Positions 26,976 through 35,970 are shown, counted from the first letter of the stretch. The stretch is DNA of 64,000 bases from Phreatobacter cathodiphilus (GCF_003008515.1 NZ_CP027668.1:62001-126000); one strand, 5' to 3'. Notes: a model not told the origin generated them from the sequence alone. A program made the numbers and translations.

Positions 26976-28394
26976 ATGGCCGCCGATCTGTCGCTGATCG
27001 AGAAGAGCGCTACCGACATCGTCAAGCTCTTGAAGGCGGGGGAGGTGACGCCGATCGACCTGCTCGACACGCTGGAGAAGCGCATCAAGGCGGTGGACGG
27101 CAAGGTCAACGCCCTGCCGACGCTGTGCTTCGACCGCGCCCGCAAGCACGCCCGCGCGCTGATGAAGAAGCCGAAGGAGGGCAGGGGCCTCCTGCAGGGC
27201 ATGCCCGTGCCGATCAAGGACCTCACCGACGTCGCCGGCGTGCTGTCGACGCAAGGGTCCCCGATCTTCAAGGACTTCGTGCCGGAGGCCTCCAACATCC
27301 TGGTCGAGCACCTCGAGGCCCAGGGCGGCGTCATCTACGCCAAGTCCAACACGCCGGAATTCGGCGCCGGCGCCAACACCTTCAACGAGGTCTTCGGCGC
27401 CACCGTGAACCCCTACAACACCAAGCTGTCGGCGGCCGGCTCCTCCGGCGGCGCCGCCGTGGCGCTCGCCACCGGCATGGCCTGGCTCGCCCACGGCTCC
27501 GACATGGGCGGCAGCTTGCGCAATCCCGCGAGCTTCTGCGGCATCGTCGGCATGCGCCCCTCGCCGGGCCGCGTCGCCGCCACGCCCGGCACCAAGATCG
27601 ACGCGACGCTGGGCGTCGAGGGCCCCATGGCCCGCACGGTCACCGACCTCGCTTTGCTGCTCGACGCCATGAGCGGCGACGACCACCGCGACCCCCGCTC
27701 GCTGCCCGCCCCGAAGAAGAGCTTCCGCTCCATTCTCAAGGGGCCGTGGAAGCCGAAGCGCGTCGCCTGGTCGCCGGACCTCGGCATCACCCCGGTCGAC
27801 CCGGAGGTGCGCGCCATCACGGAAGCCGCGGCGAAGCGCTTCAAGGAGGCCGGCGTCATCGTCGAGGAGGCTCATCCCGACTTCTCCGAAGTGCACGAGT
27901 GCTTCGGCACGCTGCGCGCCTATGCCTTCGCCACCACCAAGTTCGAGCTCCTCAAGACCCACCGCGACAAGCTGAAGCCGGAGGTCATCTGGAACATCGA
28001 GAAGGGCCTGAAGCTCACCATGGACGAGCTGACCCGCGCCGAGGCCCAGCGCCAGACCATGCTGCGCCGGACCCTCGCCTTCTTCGACCGCTATGACCTC
28101 CTGCTCACCCCGGCGACCATCGTCGCCGCCTATCCGGTCGAGCAGCGCTATGTCGCCGAATGCGACGGCTTCACCTTCCCGGACTACGTGCAGTGGCTCT
28201 CCATCGCTTACGCGCTGACGACGGTCTCCTGCCCCGCCCTGTCGCTGCCCTGCGGCTTCACGAAGGACGGCCGCCCGATCGGCCTGCAGATCGCCGCCCG
28301 CCCCCACGGCGAGGACCGGGTTCTGGCCGGCGCGAAGATCATGGAGGACATCCTCGGCATCGGTTCGGTGAAGCCGGTCGATCCCAGGGGGTGA
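26976..28394 (+). CDS. Amidase-signature family amidohydrolase
   Basis: A 472-residue enzyme of the amidase-signature family. The Ser-cisSer-Lys triad is visible: lysine in MPVPIKDLTDVAGV, cis-serine in AAGSSGGAAVALATGMA and the nucleophile in GSDMGGSLRNPASFCG. It hydrolyses an amide bond; it is a free-standing enzyme, not GatA, since no gatB or gatC is near. ATG 26976 follows GAGGGGAA. Upstream runs divergently to the GNAT gene; downstream is a repeat-rich gap. Confidence 0.9.
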   Translation: MAADLSLIEKSATDIVKLLKAGEVTPIDLLDTLEKRIKAVDGKVNALPTLCFDRARKHARALMKKPKEGRGLLQGMPVPIKDLTDVAGVLSTQGSPIFKDFVPEASNILVEHLEAQGGVIYAKSNTPEFGAGANTFNEVFGATVNPYNTKLSAAGSSGGAAVALATGMAWLAHGSDMGGSLRNPASFCGIVGMRPSPGRVAATPGTKIDATLGVEGPMARTVTDLALLLDAMSGDDHRDPRSLPAPKKSFRSILKGPWKPKRVAWSPDLGITPVDPEVRAITEAAAKRFKEAGVIVEEAHPDFSEVHECFGTLRAYAFATTKFELLKTHRDKLKPEVIWNIEKGLKLTMDELTRAEAQRQTMLRRTLAFFDRYDLLLTPATIVAAYPVEQRYVAECDGFTFPDYVQWLSIAYALTTVSCPALSLPCGFTKDGRPIGLQIAARPHGEDRVLAGAKIMEDILGIGSVKPVDPRG

Positions 28395-28470
28395 GGCGGG
28401 GGGAGGCCCTTTGCTTTCCGCTCCGGCCGCTGCGTCGCCTCGCAGCAAGCATGACGGTGCCGCGCATTTA

Positions 28471-28594
28471 CCTCTCCCCGGCGGGGAGAGGTCGGCCGAA
28501 GGCCGGGTGAGGGGGATCTGGTCCTCCTCGTCGATTCTCTCCCCCTCACCCGCCTCGCTTGACGCTCGGCGACCTCTCCCCGCCGGGGAGAGGT
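28471..28594. repeat. Paired palindromic repeat (REPIN-like)
   Basis: Two inverted copies face each other. Each has a self-complementary core CCTCTCCCCGGCGGGGAGAG (first copy at 28471) and an outer segment CGGGTGAGGGGG or its complement CCCCCTCACCCG. The arms match over about 25 bases at the outside and 13 at the inside, with a different middle. It lies between the amidase and the outer-membrane protein gene, a 359-base gap that holds nothing else I can recognise. The same core recurs at 59625-59782. Confidence 0.85.
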
Positions 28595-28753
28595 GAAGGT
28601 GGAGCCCATGCCGTGGCCGCGGATGTTGGGGGGTCTTCCCGAGAAGCGCCCGCCACCCTCACCGTTAACGGACCATCCACCCTCATCGGCGGTTTTCACG
28701 CTCCCTCGTCCACCTCGTGTTAAACATGATCCGGGTCGCGAGAGGTTGGGGAG

Positions 28754-29686
28754 ATGGCCGTGGTTCGCCACGCCTTGCGGCTCGTCGTCGTGCTCGGAAC
28801 CGTGCTTGCTGCCGCGGGCGCCGCGGCGCAGGACGTACGCCATTCCGCCATTCCCGATTTCGACGCGGTCGCCGCCGCCAACCGCGGCTTCGGCGGCTTC
28901 TACGTCGCCGGCGGCTTCGGCTACGGCACGGCCGCCCACCGGGACTTCACCATCGTCGACGGCTTCGCCTGCCCGGGGGCGGGGGTGCCCTATCTCGGGC
29001 CGGTCTCGCTCGGCGGCGGGTCGGGCTGCCGCACCTCCGCGGGGCTCTCCGGCCTCACCGTCCATGCCATGGCCGGCTGGAATTTCGGCGGGCCGCAGGG
29101 CTGGATCTCCGGCATCGAGATCCGCGGGCGGCTCGGCCGCGAAGCGGGTTCCGGCCGGCTCGGCGGCTCGAGCATCGTCTCCATCCCCGGCCTCGCGCCC
29201 TACACCAACACGGCCTCCGGCACCTACCGCGCCAGCATCGACAACAGCCTCGCCGTCACCGGCCGCTGGGGCTATGCCTTTTCCGGCTTCATGCCCTTCG
29301 TGAAGGCCGGCCTCGGCATGGCCCGGCTTTCGGAGCAGGTCGATTTCGACGCCACCGGATCCAGGTCCTGCACGGTCGGCCCTCCGGTCTCGTGCACGTC
29401 CGGCGGGCGGGTGGCGAGCCGCACCTCGCGCTGGCTGCCGGCCGCGGTCTTCGGCGCCGGCCTGGAAGTGCCCCTCGGCCGCGCCTTCATCCGGCTCGAC
29501 GGCGAGCTCGAGGCGGTCTTCTCGCCGTCGCAGAACCTGACGCAGACCCTCGCCGGCCAGGCGCTGGTCACCGTTACGGGAACCGGCACGGGGGTGACGC
29601 CCACAACCGTCGGCCAGGCCTCGCTGCGGTCCGAGAACTGGGTCCTGTCGCGGCGGATCATGCTCTCCGGTGGCTTCCGGTTCTGA
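28754..29686 (+). CDS. Outer-membrane beta-barrel protein
   Basis: 310 residues with a signal peptide cleaved after about residue 26 (LRLVVVLGTVLAAAGAAAQ). The rest alternates polar and aromatic residues (GGFYVAGGFGYGTA, AMAGWNFGGPQGWISGIEIR, VTGRWGYAFSGFMPFVKAGL) and ends in SGGFRF, a terminal phenylalanine as used by the BAM machine. It resembles the Omp25/ropB-type eight-strand barrel group of rhizobia, but the exact family is not certain. ATG 28754 follows GGGGAG. Confidence 0.75.
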   Translation: MAVVRHALRLVVVLGTVLAAAGAAAQDVRHSAIPDFDAVAAANRGFGGFYVAGGFGYGTAAHRDFTIVDGFACPGAGVPYLGPVSLGGGSGCRTSAGLSGLTVHAMAGWNFGGPQGWISGIEIRGRLGREAGSGRLGGSSIVSIPGLAPYTNTASGTYRASIDNSLAVTGRWGYAFSGFMPFVKAGLGMARLSEQVDFDATGSRSCTVGPPVSCTSGGRVASRTSRWLPAAVFGAGLEVPLGRAFIRLDGELEAVFSPSQNLTQTLAGQALVTVTGTGTGVTPTTVGQASLRSENWVLSRRIMLSGGFRF

Positions 29687-29724
29687 CCGGGCGTCACTAT
29701 GTTCACCGGCTCAAGGACCGCGGG

Positions 29725-31023
29725 ATGACCCCGGCGGCAGTGACCCCGGCGCTGATGACCACCACCCGAATGACGACGCTTCCCTCCGGCCTGACGGTCG
29801 TGACGGATGCCATGCCCCATCTGAAGACCGCCTCGATCCAGGTGACCTTCGGCGTCGGCGGCCGCGACGAGCGGGCGGACGAGCACGGCATCAGCCATCT
29901 TCTGGAGCACATGGCCTTCAAGGGCACCACGAAGCGCACGCCGCGCGGCCTCGCCGAGGAGATCGAGGCGGTCGGCGGCGACCTCAACGCCGCCACCGCC
30001 TCGGAGAACACCTCCTACTACGCGAAAGTGCTGGGCGAGGACCTGCCCGTCGCCATCGACATCCTCTCCGACATCCTCACCGATCCCCAGTTCCATCCGG
30101 AGGAACTGGTCAAGGAGAAGAACGTCATCGTCCAGGAGATCGGCGCCGCCGAGGATGATCCCGACGACGTCGTGGTGGATCATTTCATCGCCGAGGCCTA
30201 TCCGGGCCAGCCGCTGGGGCGCACCATCCTCGGCACGCCCCAGGCGGTCCGCGCCGCGACACCCGACAAGCTGCGCGCCTATATGGACCGCTCCTATGCC
30301 GCGCCGCGCGCGGTGGTGGCCGCGGCCGGCGCCGTCGACCACGACCGGGTCGTCGACGCCGTCGCCCGCGCCTTCGAGGCCCTGCCGCAGCAGGCGCCTC
30401 CCGCCTGCGAGGCCGCCCGCTACGCCGGCGGGGCCACCACCATCGCCCGGCCGCTGGAACAGACCAATCTCGTCTTCGGCTTCGAGGGCATGAGCTACCG
30501 CGACCCCGACATCTACGCCGTCGGCGTCTTCAACAACCTGCTCGGCGGCGGCCTGTCCTCGCGCCTGTTCCAGGACGTGCGGGAGGACAGGGGGCTCTGC
30601 TACGAGATCCACTCCTTCCACTGGTCCTACAACGACACCGGCGTCTTCGGCATTTCCGCCGGCACCGACCCGGCCGACGCCGTCGACCTCTTCAACCTCA
30701 CCATGGATGTGCTCAACGCCACCGTTGAGGGAGCGAGCGAGGCGGAGGTGGGCCGCGCCAAGGCGCAGATGAAGGTCGGCCTCCTCGGCGCCCTCGAAAG
30801 CTCGTCCTCGCGCACCGACCAGATGGCCCGCCAGGTGCTCGTCTTCGGCCGCACCCTCGATCTCGAGGAGATCGCGGCGAAGATCGACGCGGTCACGGTG
30901 GAGGATGCCCGCGCGGCCGGCGCAAGGCTGGTGCGCTCCTCGCCCATGACCTTTGCCGCCATCGGGCCCAAGCGTGGGCTGGACAAGGTGCGGAAGCTGG
31001 CCGAACAATTCCGCTCGACATGA
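29725..31023 (+). CDS. M16-family zinc protease (processing-peptidase type)
   Basis: A 432-residue peptidase. The inverted zinc motif HxxEH is in GISHLLEHMAFKGTTKRT near residue 62, with the distal glutamate in KNVIVQEIGAAEDDPDD. The C-terminal repeat has FNNLLGGGLSSRLFQDVRED. Such proteins degrade or process peptides and lie beside thrC in many alphaproteobacteria; thrC is not seen here. Start: ATG 29725 has AAGGA seven bases upstream; ATGs at 29755 and 29770 are also possible. The stop overlaps the next start (ATGA). Confidence 0.92.
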   Translation: MTPAAVTPALMTTTRMTTLPSGLTVVTDAMPHLKTASIQVTFGVGGRDERADEHGISHLLEHMAFKGTTKRTPRGLAEEIEAVGGDLNAATASENTSYYAKVLGEDLPVAIDILSDILTDPQFHPEELVKEKNVIVQEIGAAEDDPDDVVVDHFIAEAYPGQPLGRTILGTPQAVRAATPDKLRAYMDRSYAAPRAVVAAAGAVDHDRVVDAVARAFEALPQQAPPACEAARYAGGATTIARPLEQTNLVFGFEGMSYRDPDIYAVGVFNNLLGGGLSSRLFQDVREDRGLCYEIHSFHWSYNDTGVFGISAGTDPADAVDLFNLTMDVLNATVEGASEAEVGRAKAQMKVGLLGALESSSSRTDQMARQVLVFGRTLDLEEIAAKIDAVTVEDARAAGARLVRSSPMTFAAIGPKRGLDKVRKLAEQFRST

Positions 31024-31661
31024 ACGCCACGCCCAAGGCTCCCATCCGCCGGTCTCCCGCAGGTCGGCCCCTCTCCCTGTTGCGGGCGGTGGGGCTGGCC
31101 TATGCCGCGCCGGAGCCGGTGGTGGGGCCGAAGGTGGTGCTGCGCCTGCCCGACATGGGCGACTACGAGGCCTGGTCCCGGCTGCGTGATGCGAGCCGCC
31201 GCTTCCTCGTGCCCTGGGAGCCGGCCTGGCCGCCGGACGACCTCACCCGCACCGCCTTCCGCCGCCGCATCGCCCGCTACCGGCAGGACTGGCGCGACGA
31301 CCAGGGCTACGCCTTCTTCCTCCACCGCAAGGAGGACGGCGCCCTCGTCGGCGGCCTGACGCTGACCAATGTCCGCCGCGGCGTCGCCCAGACCATCTCG
31401 CTCGGCTACTGGATGGGCGAGTCCTTCGCTGGCCAGGGCTATATGAGCGCCGGCGTCCGGGCGGTCATTCCCTATGCCTTCGGCGTTCTCGGCTTCCGCC
31501 GCATGGAGGCGGCCTGCGTGCCTGAGAACGCCGCCTCGGTCGGCCTGCTGGAGCGCGTCGGCTTCACCCGCGAGGGGCTCGCCCGGCAATATCTGTGCAT
31601 CAACGGCACGTGGACCGACCACGCGCTCTATGCCTTCGTCCAGGGTGACCGGCTCGGCTGA
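31020..31661 (+). CDS. RimJ/RimL-type GNAT acetyltransferase
   Basis: A 213-residue protein with LRLPDMGDYEAWSRLRDASR, VGGLTLTNVRRGVAQTISLG, YWMGESFAGQGYMSAGVRAV and ENAASVGLLERVGFTREGLA, the pattern of RimJ-type protein N-acetyltransferases. ATG overlaps the M16 stop, so the two are co-expressed, an arrangement often seen in Rhizobiales. The target is probably a protein N-terminus, by family. Confidence 0.9.
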   Translation: MNATPKAPIRRSPAGRPLSLLRAVGLAYAAPEPVVGPKVVLRLPDMGDYEAWSRLRDASRRFLVPWEPAWPPDDLTRTAFRRRIARYRQDWRDDQGYAFFLHRKEDGALVGGLTLTNVRRGVAQTISLGYWMGESFAGQGYMSAGVRAVIPYAFGVLGFRRMEAACVPENAASVGLLERVGFTREGLARQYLCINGTWTDHALYAFVQGDRLG

Positions 31662-31670
31662 ACCGGCCTC

Positions 31671-32012
31671 TCAGTCGACGATGAAGAGCTTGGCGCCCTT
31701 CGGCGCCTGCGACCGGTGCGCCTCGGCACCGTCGGCCACCTGATAACTCATCCCCGGCTTCAGCACGAAGACCCGGCCGTCCTCCAGCGTCGTCTCCAAC
31801 TCGCCCTCGAGGCAGAAGAGCACGTGGCCCTTGGAGCACCAGTGGTCCGACACGTAGCCGGCCGAGTACTCCACCATGCGCACGCGGATGGCGTTGCCCT
31901 CGGGGCCGAAATGCCGTGTGCGCCAAAGGGCCTCGCCCACCTCGCCGGCATGGCGGGTGGGCTGGACGGTGGACCAGTCCACCGTGCCGAAGGGGATGTC
32001 GGACATCTTCAT
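31671..32012 (-). CDS. DHCW-motif cupin-fold protein
   Basis: A 113-residue single-domain cupin. The family motif DHWCSKGHVLFCLEGELETT is present, followed by VLKPGMSYQVADGAEAHRSQ. The histidines of the two cupin motifs could bind a metal. No enzyme activity is known for the family. It starts at ATG (complement of 32010-32012), shortly after the DUF4337 gene on the same strand, and faces the acetyltransferase gene. Confidence 0.88.
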   Translation of the reverse strand: MKMSDIPFGTVDWSTVQPTRHAGEVGEALWRTRHFGPEGNAIRVRMVEYSAGYVSDHWCSKGHVLFCLEGELETTLEDGRVFVLKPGMSYQVADGAEAHRSQAPKGAKLFIVD

Positions 32013-32025
32013 GGGGCTGGACCGG

Positions 32026-32589
32026 TCAGAACAGGTGGATGAGGCCGGGCTTCAGGAGACCGATGGCGGAAAAGGCGATGCCGACGAGGCCGAGGCCACC
32101 GGCGAGCCAGGCCAGCGCCATGGCCCCCGTCACCACCGCGGCGGAGGCAAGAACGATGGCGATCTGGAACGCCGCCGACGAGATCTCGAAGTCGTGGTAG
32201 CGCTTGTAGGAGACGTCGCGCTTCTTCTCCGCCGCCTGGGCGCGGGCGGAGAGCTGGCGCCGGCCCTCGTTGGTCTCCGGCTCGTTGTCCCAGCGGGCGG
32301 CGCGGCCCTGCCAGGTTTCGATCTGCCGGGTCATGGCGGCCTTGGCCGCCTCGTCGGTCACCGCGTTGCGGGTGATCGTCATGTCCTCGGCGGCGGTGGT
32401 CACCGCCGTCATGCGGATGGTCTTCGCCTGGAAGAAGGCCCAGAGGTTGGAAGCCTCCACATTGGCGTTGAGCGCATCGGTCTGCGAGCTCTTGGCGGCC
32501 GTCTCGGCGAGCGCCAGGAAGAGCGCGAGGACGGCGATGAGGAGGGCGATCTTCTTGTTCGACGGGTCGATATGGCCGTGGCCGGACAT
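32026..32589 (-). CDS. DUF4337 membrane protein
   Basis: A 187-residue protein. An N-terminal helix (KKIALLIAVLALFLALAETA) is followed by a soluble helical part with EASNLWAFFQAKTIRMTAVT and a C-terminal pair of helices (FQIAIVLASAAVVTGAMALA, GGLGLVGIAFSAIGLL). The ALxEASNLWAFFQAKxIR block is typical for DUF4337. Function unknown. The GHGHI start suggests a minor metal-binding tip. It lies just upstream of the cupin gene. Confidence 0.85.
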   Translation of the reverse strand: MSGHGHIDPSNKKIALLIAVLALFLALAETAAKSSQTDALNANVEASNLWAFFQAKTIRMTAVTTAAEDMTITRNAVTDEAAKAAMTRQIETWQGRAARWDNEPETNEGRRQLSARAQAAEKKRDVSYKRYHDFEISSAAFQIAIVLASAAVVTGAMALAWLAGGLGLVGIAFSAIGLLKPGLIHLF

Positions 32590-32711
32590 GGGATGATTCC
32601 TCTGGGGAAGGACGCGCGCGTGGCTTTGCCCGCTGCGGCGTTCTGGCGCAAGGGGACTCTTGCGCCGCCGCGCTTTTGCCGAACGCCGGTGAACCGATTA
32701 AGACAGCGCCC

Positions 32712-33440
32712 ATGACCATCTGGGGAAAACTGGCGGGGGCCGCCGCGGGCTTCATGCTGGGCGGGCCGATCGGCGCGCTGCTGGGCGCACTCGCCGGCCA
32801 TTTCATCGTCGACGAGGGGCTTCTGGCTCCCGAGCAGGGCCCGCCCCTGCAATCGGTGGTCTTCACCGTCGGCCTCATCGCGCTCGCCGCCAAGATGGCC
32901 AAGGCCGACGGCGTGGTGACCCGCGACGAGGTCGCCGCCTTCCGCCGGCTCGTGTCGGTGGCGCCGGAGGACGAGGCTCACGTCTCCCGCCTCTTCGACC
33001 TCGCCAAGCAGAGCACGGCCGGCTTCGACGCCTATGCCCGCCAGCTCGCCCAGCTCCTGAAGGACAAGCCCGATACGCTGGAGGACTTGGTCGACGGCCT
33101 CTTCGGCATCGCCACGGCCGACGGCGCCGTCCACGCCGACGAGCGCGCCTATCTCGCCGAGGTCGCCGCCATTTTCGGCCTGCCGGAACAGGCCTTCTCC
33201 CGCATCGAGGCGCGCCACGTCGTCGCCGGCCCGCGCGACCCCTACCGCGTCCTCGGCCTCGCGCCCGATGCCGCCGACGGCGAGATCAAGCAGGCCTGGC
33301 GCGCCCTGGTGCGGCAGTATCACCCCGACCGCCTCATCGGCCGCGGCGTGCCGGCCGAGTTCGTCGTCATCGCCACCGGCAAGATGGCCGCCATCAACGA
33401 GGCCTATGACGTGCTGCGCCGGGCGAGGGGGTTCGCATGA
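32712..33440 (+). CDS. djlA: DjlA-type TerB and J-domain co-chaperone
   Basis: 242 residues: a Gly/Ala-rich membrane-like N-terminus (GAAAGFMLGGPIGALLGALA), a TerB domain (about 55-160, with KMAKADGVVTRDEVAAFRRL and GIATADGAVHADERAYLAEV) and a C-terminal J domain with RDPYRVLGL and the HPD motif in VRQYHPDRLIG. It should stimulate DnaK ATPase. ATG 32712. Four bases overlap the next gene, so the envelope amidase is coupled to it. Confidence 0.92.
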   Translation: MTIWGKLAGAAAGFMLGGPIGALLGALAGHFIVDEGLLAPEQGPPLQSVVFTVGLIALAAKMAKADGVVTRDEVAAFRRLVSVAPEDEAHVSRLFDLAKQSTAGFDAYARQLAQLLKDKPDTLEDLVDGLFGIATADGAVHADERAYLAEVAAIFGLPEQAFSRIEARHVVAGPRDPYRVLGLAPDAADGEIKQAWRALVRQYHPDRLIGRGVPAEFVVIATGKMAAINEAYDVLRRARGFA

Positions 33441-34237
33441 GCGGCGCCTGCGGCCACGATCACGAACACGATCACCACGACGACGGCCCGCTGGAACGGC
33501 CCGACTCGCCCTGGGTGAACGGCCTCGCACCCTCGCCGAACCACGACGAGCGCCGCGCCCCCGTCGACATCCTGATGATGCACTACACCGGCATGCAGGA
33601 CGGCATGGCCGCGCTCCACCGGCTCTGCGACCCGAACCCGCCGAGGGTCTCGGCCCATTACGTGGTGTTCGAGGACGGCGAGATCGTCCAGTGCGTCGCC
33701 GAGGGCCGGCGCGCCTGGCATGCGGGGGCCGGCTCATGGCAGGGGAGGGAGGACGTCAATTCCCGCTCCATCGGCATCGAGATCGTCAATCCCGGCCACG
33801 AATTCGGCTACCGGCCCTTCCCGGAGGAGCAGGTCGCGGCGGTTGTGAACCTCTCCCGCGACATTCTCATGCGCCATCCGCAGATCGCTCCCGCCGGGGT
33901 TCTCGCCCATTCCGACACCGCACCGGGCCGCAAGCAGGATCCCGGCGAGCTCTTCCCCTGGGGGCGGCTCGCCGAGGAGGGCGTCGGCCTCTGGGTGCCG
34001 CCGGCCCCGCTGCAGCCCGGCCCGGTCTATCGCCGCGGCGAAGAGGGCCCGCCGATCCAGGCGGTGCAGGCGCTCTTCGCCATGGCCGGCTACGGGCTTC
34101 AGGTGACCGGCGTCTTCGACGGGCCGACCGAGGCCGTGGTCACCGCCTTCCAGCGCCACTGGCGGCAGGAGAAGGTGGACGGCGTCGCCGACGCCTCGAC
34201 CCTCCGCACCCTGCGCGATCTCCTCGCCGCGCGCTGA
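33437..34237 (+). CDS. N-acetylmuramoyl-L-alanine amidase with peptidoglycan-binding domain
   Basis: 266 residues with an Amidase_2 domain: zinc ligands in ILMMHYTGM, GIEIVNPGHE and VLAHSDTAPGRKQDPGELFP. A PG-binding type 1 domain (about 200-262) follows with VQALFAMAGYGLQVTGVFDG. It cleaves the bond between muramic acid and L-alanine, as AmiD/AmpD do. The first 20 residues are CGHDHEHDHHDD-rich, an unusual His/Asp metal-binding segment; no signal peptide is seen, so the product is probably cytoplasmic and AmpD-like. Confidence 0.92.
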   Translation: MSGACGHDHEHDHHDDGPLERPDSPWVNGLAPSPNHDERRAPVDILMMHYTGMQDGMAALHRLCDPNPPRVSAHYVVFEDGEIVQCVAEGRRAWHAGAGSWQGREDVNSRSIGIEIVNPGHEFGYRPFPEEQVAAVVNLSRDILMRHPQIAPAGVLAHSDTAPGRKQDPGELFPWGRLAEEGVGLWVPPAPLQPGPVYRRGEEGPPIQAVQALFAMAGYGLQVTGVFDGPTEAVVTAFQRHWRQEKVDGVADASTLRTLRDLLAAR

Positions 34238-34277
34238 CCGGCTTGCCAAACCGCGCCCCCCGCGGGAGGCTCGCCCC

Positions 34278-35018
34278 ATGCGCACGCTCGTCCTCCTCGC
34301 CGCCCTCATCGCACCCCTGCCGGCGGCGGCGCAGCCCGGCCTGCCGGAGGGCTTCGTCCACCTCGCCGACGTCGCGCCCACCGTCCGCCAGGACATCCGC
34401 TATGCCGGCGCGCGCAACTTCCTCGGCCGACCCGTCGCCTTCTATGGGGCCGGCGAATGCATCCTCACCCGCCGCGCCGCCGAGGCGCTGGCCCGGGCCC
34501 AGGCGGAGATCGCGCCGCGCGGCCTCACCCTCGTCGTCTGGGACTGCTATCGCCCGTCGGGCGCCGTCGCCGACATGATGGCCTGGACCCGCGATGCGGC
34601 CGACCAGCGCATGAAGGCGGTCTTCTACCCCGCCGTGGACAAGGCCCGCCTCTCCCTCGACGGCTATCTCTCCTCGCGCTCCACCCATTCCCGCGGCTCC
34701 ACCGTCGACCTCGGCATCGCCCGCGCCGGCGCGGTGGCCGGCGCCGCGGCCGGGGCATGCACCGAGCCCGCCGGCCGGCGCCTCGACGACGGCGTGCTCG
34801 ATTTCGGCACGTCCTATGACTGCTTCGACCCGCGCGCCCATGTCCGCGCCCCCGGCATCGGCCGCGAGGCCGCCGCCAACCGCGCCATGCTGGCCTCGCT
34901 GATGCAGCGCCACGGCTTCCGCGCCTATGCCAAGGAATGGTGGCACTTCCAGCTCGCGCAGGAGCCGTTTCCCGGCCGCAGCTTCGATTTTCCCGTCATG
35001 CAGCGGCGGCAGAGGTGA
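34278..35018 (+). CDS. D-alanyl-D-alanine dipeptidase, VanX/DdpX-like (M15D)
   Basis: A 246-residue secreted zinc dipeptidase with a signal peptide (LVLLAALIAPLPAAA). VanX-type blocks: VVWDCYRPSGAV with the transition-state arginine, SRSTHSRGSTVDLGI with zinc ligands H and D, and KEWWHFQL with catalytic E and ligand H. It splits D-Ala-D-Ala from wall turnover; no vanHA genes are here, so recycling rather than glycopeptide resistance is likely. It follows the muramyl amidase on the same strand. Confidence 0.9.
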   Translation: MRTLVLLAALIAPLPAAAQPGLPEGFVHLADVAPTVRQDIRYAGARNFLGRPVAFYGAGECILTRRAAEALARAQAEIAPRGLTLVVWDCYRPSGAVADMMAWTRDAADQRMKAVFYPAVDKARLSLDGYLSSRSTHSRGSTVDLGIARAGAVAGAAAGACTEPAGRRLDDGVLDFGTSYDCFDPRAHVRAPGIGREAAANRAMLASLMQRHGFRAYAKEWWHFQLAQEPFPGRSFDFPVMQRRQR

Positions 35019-35090
35019 CCTGATACGGACGCCGCAGGGAACGGCGGCCCGTCGGGTGCATTGTGTTGGAGCAGTGCTGGAGGCTGAGCC

Positions 35091-35708
35091 ATGACCGACG
35101 TCCGACCCGCCACCCCCGAAACCGCCCGCACGGGCCATTCGCTCGGCGCCCATCTCGTGCCGCTGCGCCGCAACTGGGGCTGGCTGATGGGCGCCGGCAT
35201 CGCGCTCATCGCCCTCGGTCTGTTCGGGCTGGTCGCGGCCAACCTCTTCACCGTGGTGAGCACCCTGTCCTTCGGCGCCATGATGCTGGTCGCCGGCGGC
35301 GTGCTGCTCTTCGATTCGTTCCGCCGCGAGGGCTGGCAGAGCCGATTGGCGATGATCGCCATCGGCGTGCTCTACATCGCCACCGGCGTCCTCGTCTTCT
35401 ACAACCCGCTCCAGGCGGTCGTCGCCCTGACGCTGGTCTGCGCCGCCATGCTGGTCGCGGTGGGGTTGCTGCGAATCGTCACCGCCTTCCACATGCGCCC
35501 GCTCGTCGTCTGGGGCTGGGTGCTGGCCTCGGGCATGATCTCGCTGTTGCTCGGCCTCTTCATCTTCGTGCAACTGCCGCAGGCGGCGCCCTGGGTGCTC
35601 GGCACCTTTCTCGCCGTGGAGCTGATCTTCCAGGGGTGGTCCTACGTCTTCCTGGCGCGCGCCATCCGCTCCACCTTCGACGGCGTCCATGCCAAGCCCA
35701 TCGCCTGA
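35091..35708 (+). CDS. HdeD-family membrane protein
   Basis: A 205-residue inner-membrane protein with six hydrophobic helices arranged as three repeats of the DUF308 unit: NWGWLMGAGIALIALGLFGL, LAMIAIGVLYIATGVLVFYN, VWGWVLASGMISLLLGLFIF. HdeD of E. coli gives acid resistance at high cell density. The start is ATG 35091 in a weak context. It is the last gene before the dcw cluster. Confidence 0.88.
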   Translation: MTDVRPATPETARTGHSLGAHLVPLRRNWGWLMGAGIALIALGLFGLVAANLFTVVSTLSFGAMMLVAGGVLLFDSFRREGWQSRLAMIAIGVLYIATGVLVFYNPLQAVVALTLVCAAMLVAVGLLRIVTAFHMRPLVVWGWVLASGMISLLLGLFIFVQLPQAAPWVLGTFLAVELIFQGWSYVFLARAIRSTFDGVHAKPIA

Positions 35709-35752
35709 CGCCTCCGGCATGGTCACCAAATCCTTGCCGGAAACCGTTTCTT

Positions 35753-35772
35753 AACGGCCGCCCGCGTTAATG
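35753..35772. promoter_or_regulatory. TTAACG inverted repeat upstream of the dcw cluster
   Basis: TTAACG and CGTTAA flank an eight-base GC-rich spacer about 200 bases before rsmH. The two TTAA cores are 12 bases apart rather than the seven of a CtrA site. It could still bind a dimeric regulator of the cluster. No mraZ gene is present in this gap. Confidence 0.3.
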
Positions 35773-35970
35773 AGGCGTTGACGACACGAGGCCCGCGGAC
35801 AGGCCCCGCGGGTCGTGATCGTCACCGACGCCCGTGATGCCATGCCGGTCCTGAGCGAGCAGCCGTTTCCGACGCCCGAGGCGCGTGCCCCGCACGCGCG
35901 CTCGGCGTGGGGGTGGCGCCCGTCCGACCGCCGGCCTCGCCCCGTCGGCGCGGCGCGCGGGAGGATCGGC

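Noticed and set aside
28471-28594. CRISPR array
   Set aside because: The repeats are two inverted copies, not regular direct repeats with spacers, and no cas genes are in the window.
34278-35018. Glycopeptide-resistance VanX
   Set aside because: The fold matches, but no vanH, vanA or vanRS genes accompany it and it has a signal peptide, so wall recycling is likelier.
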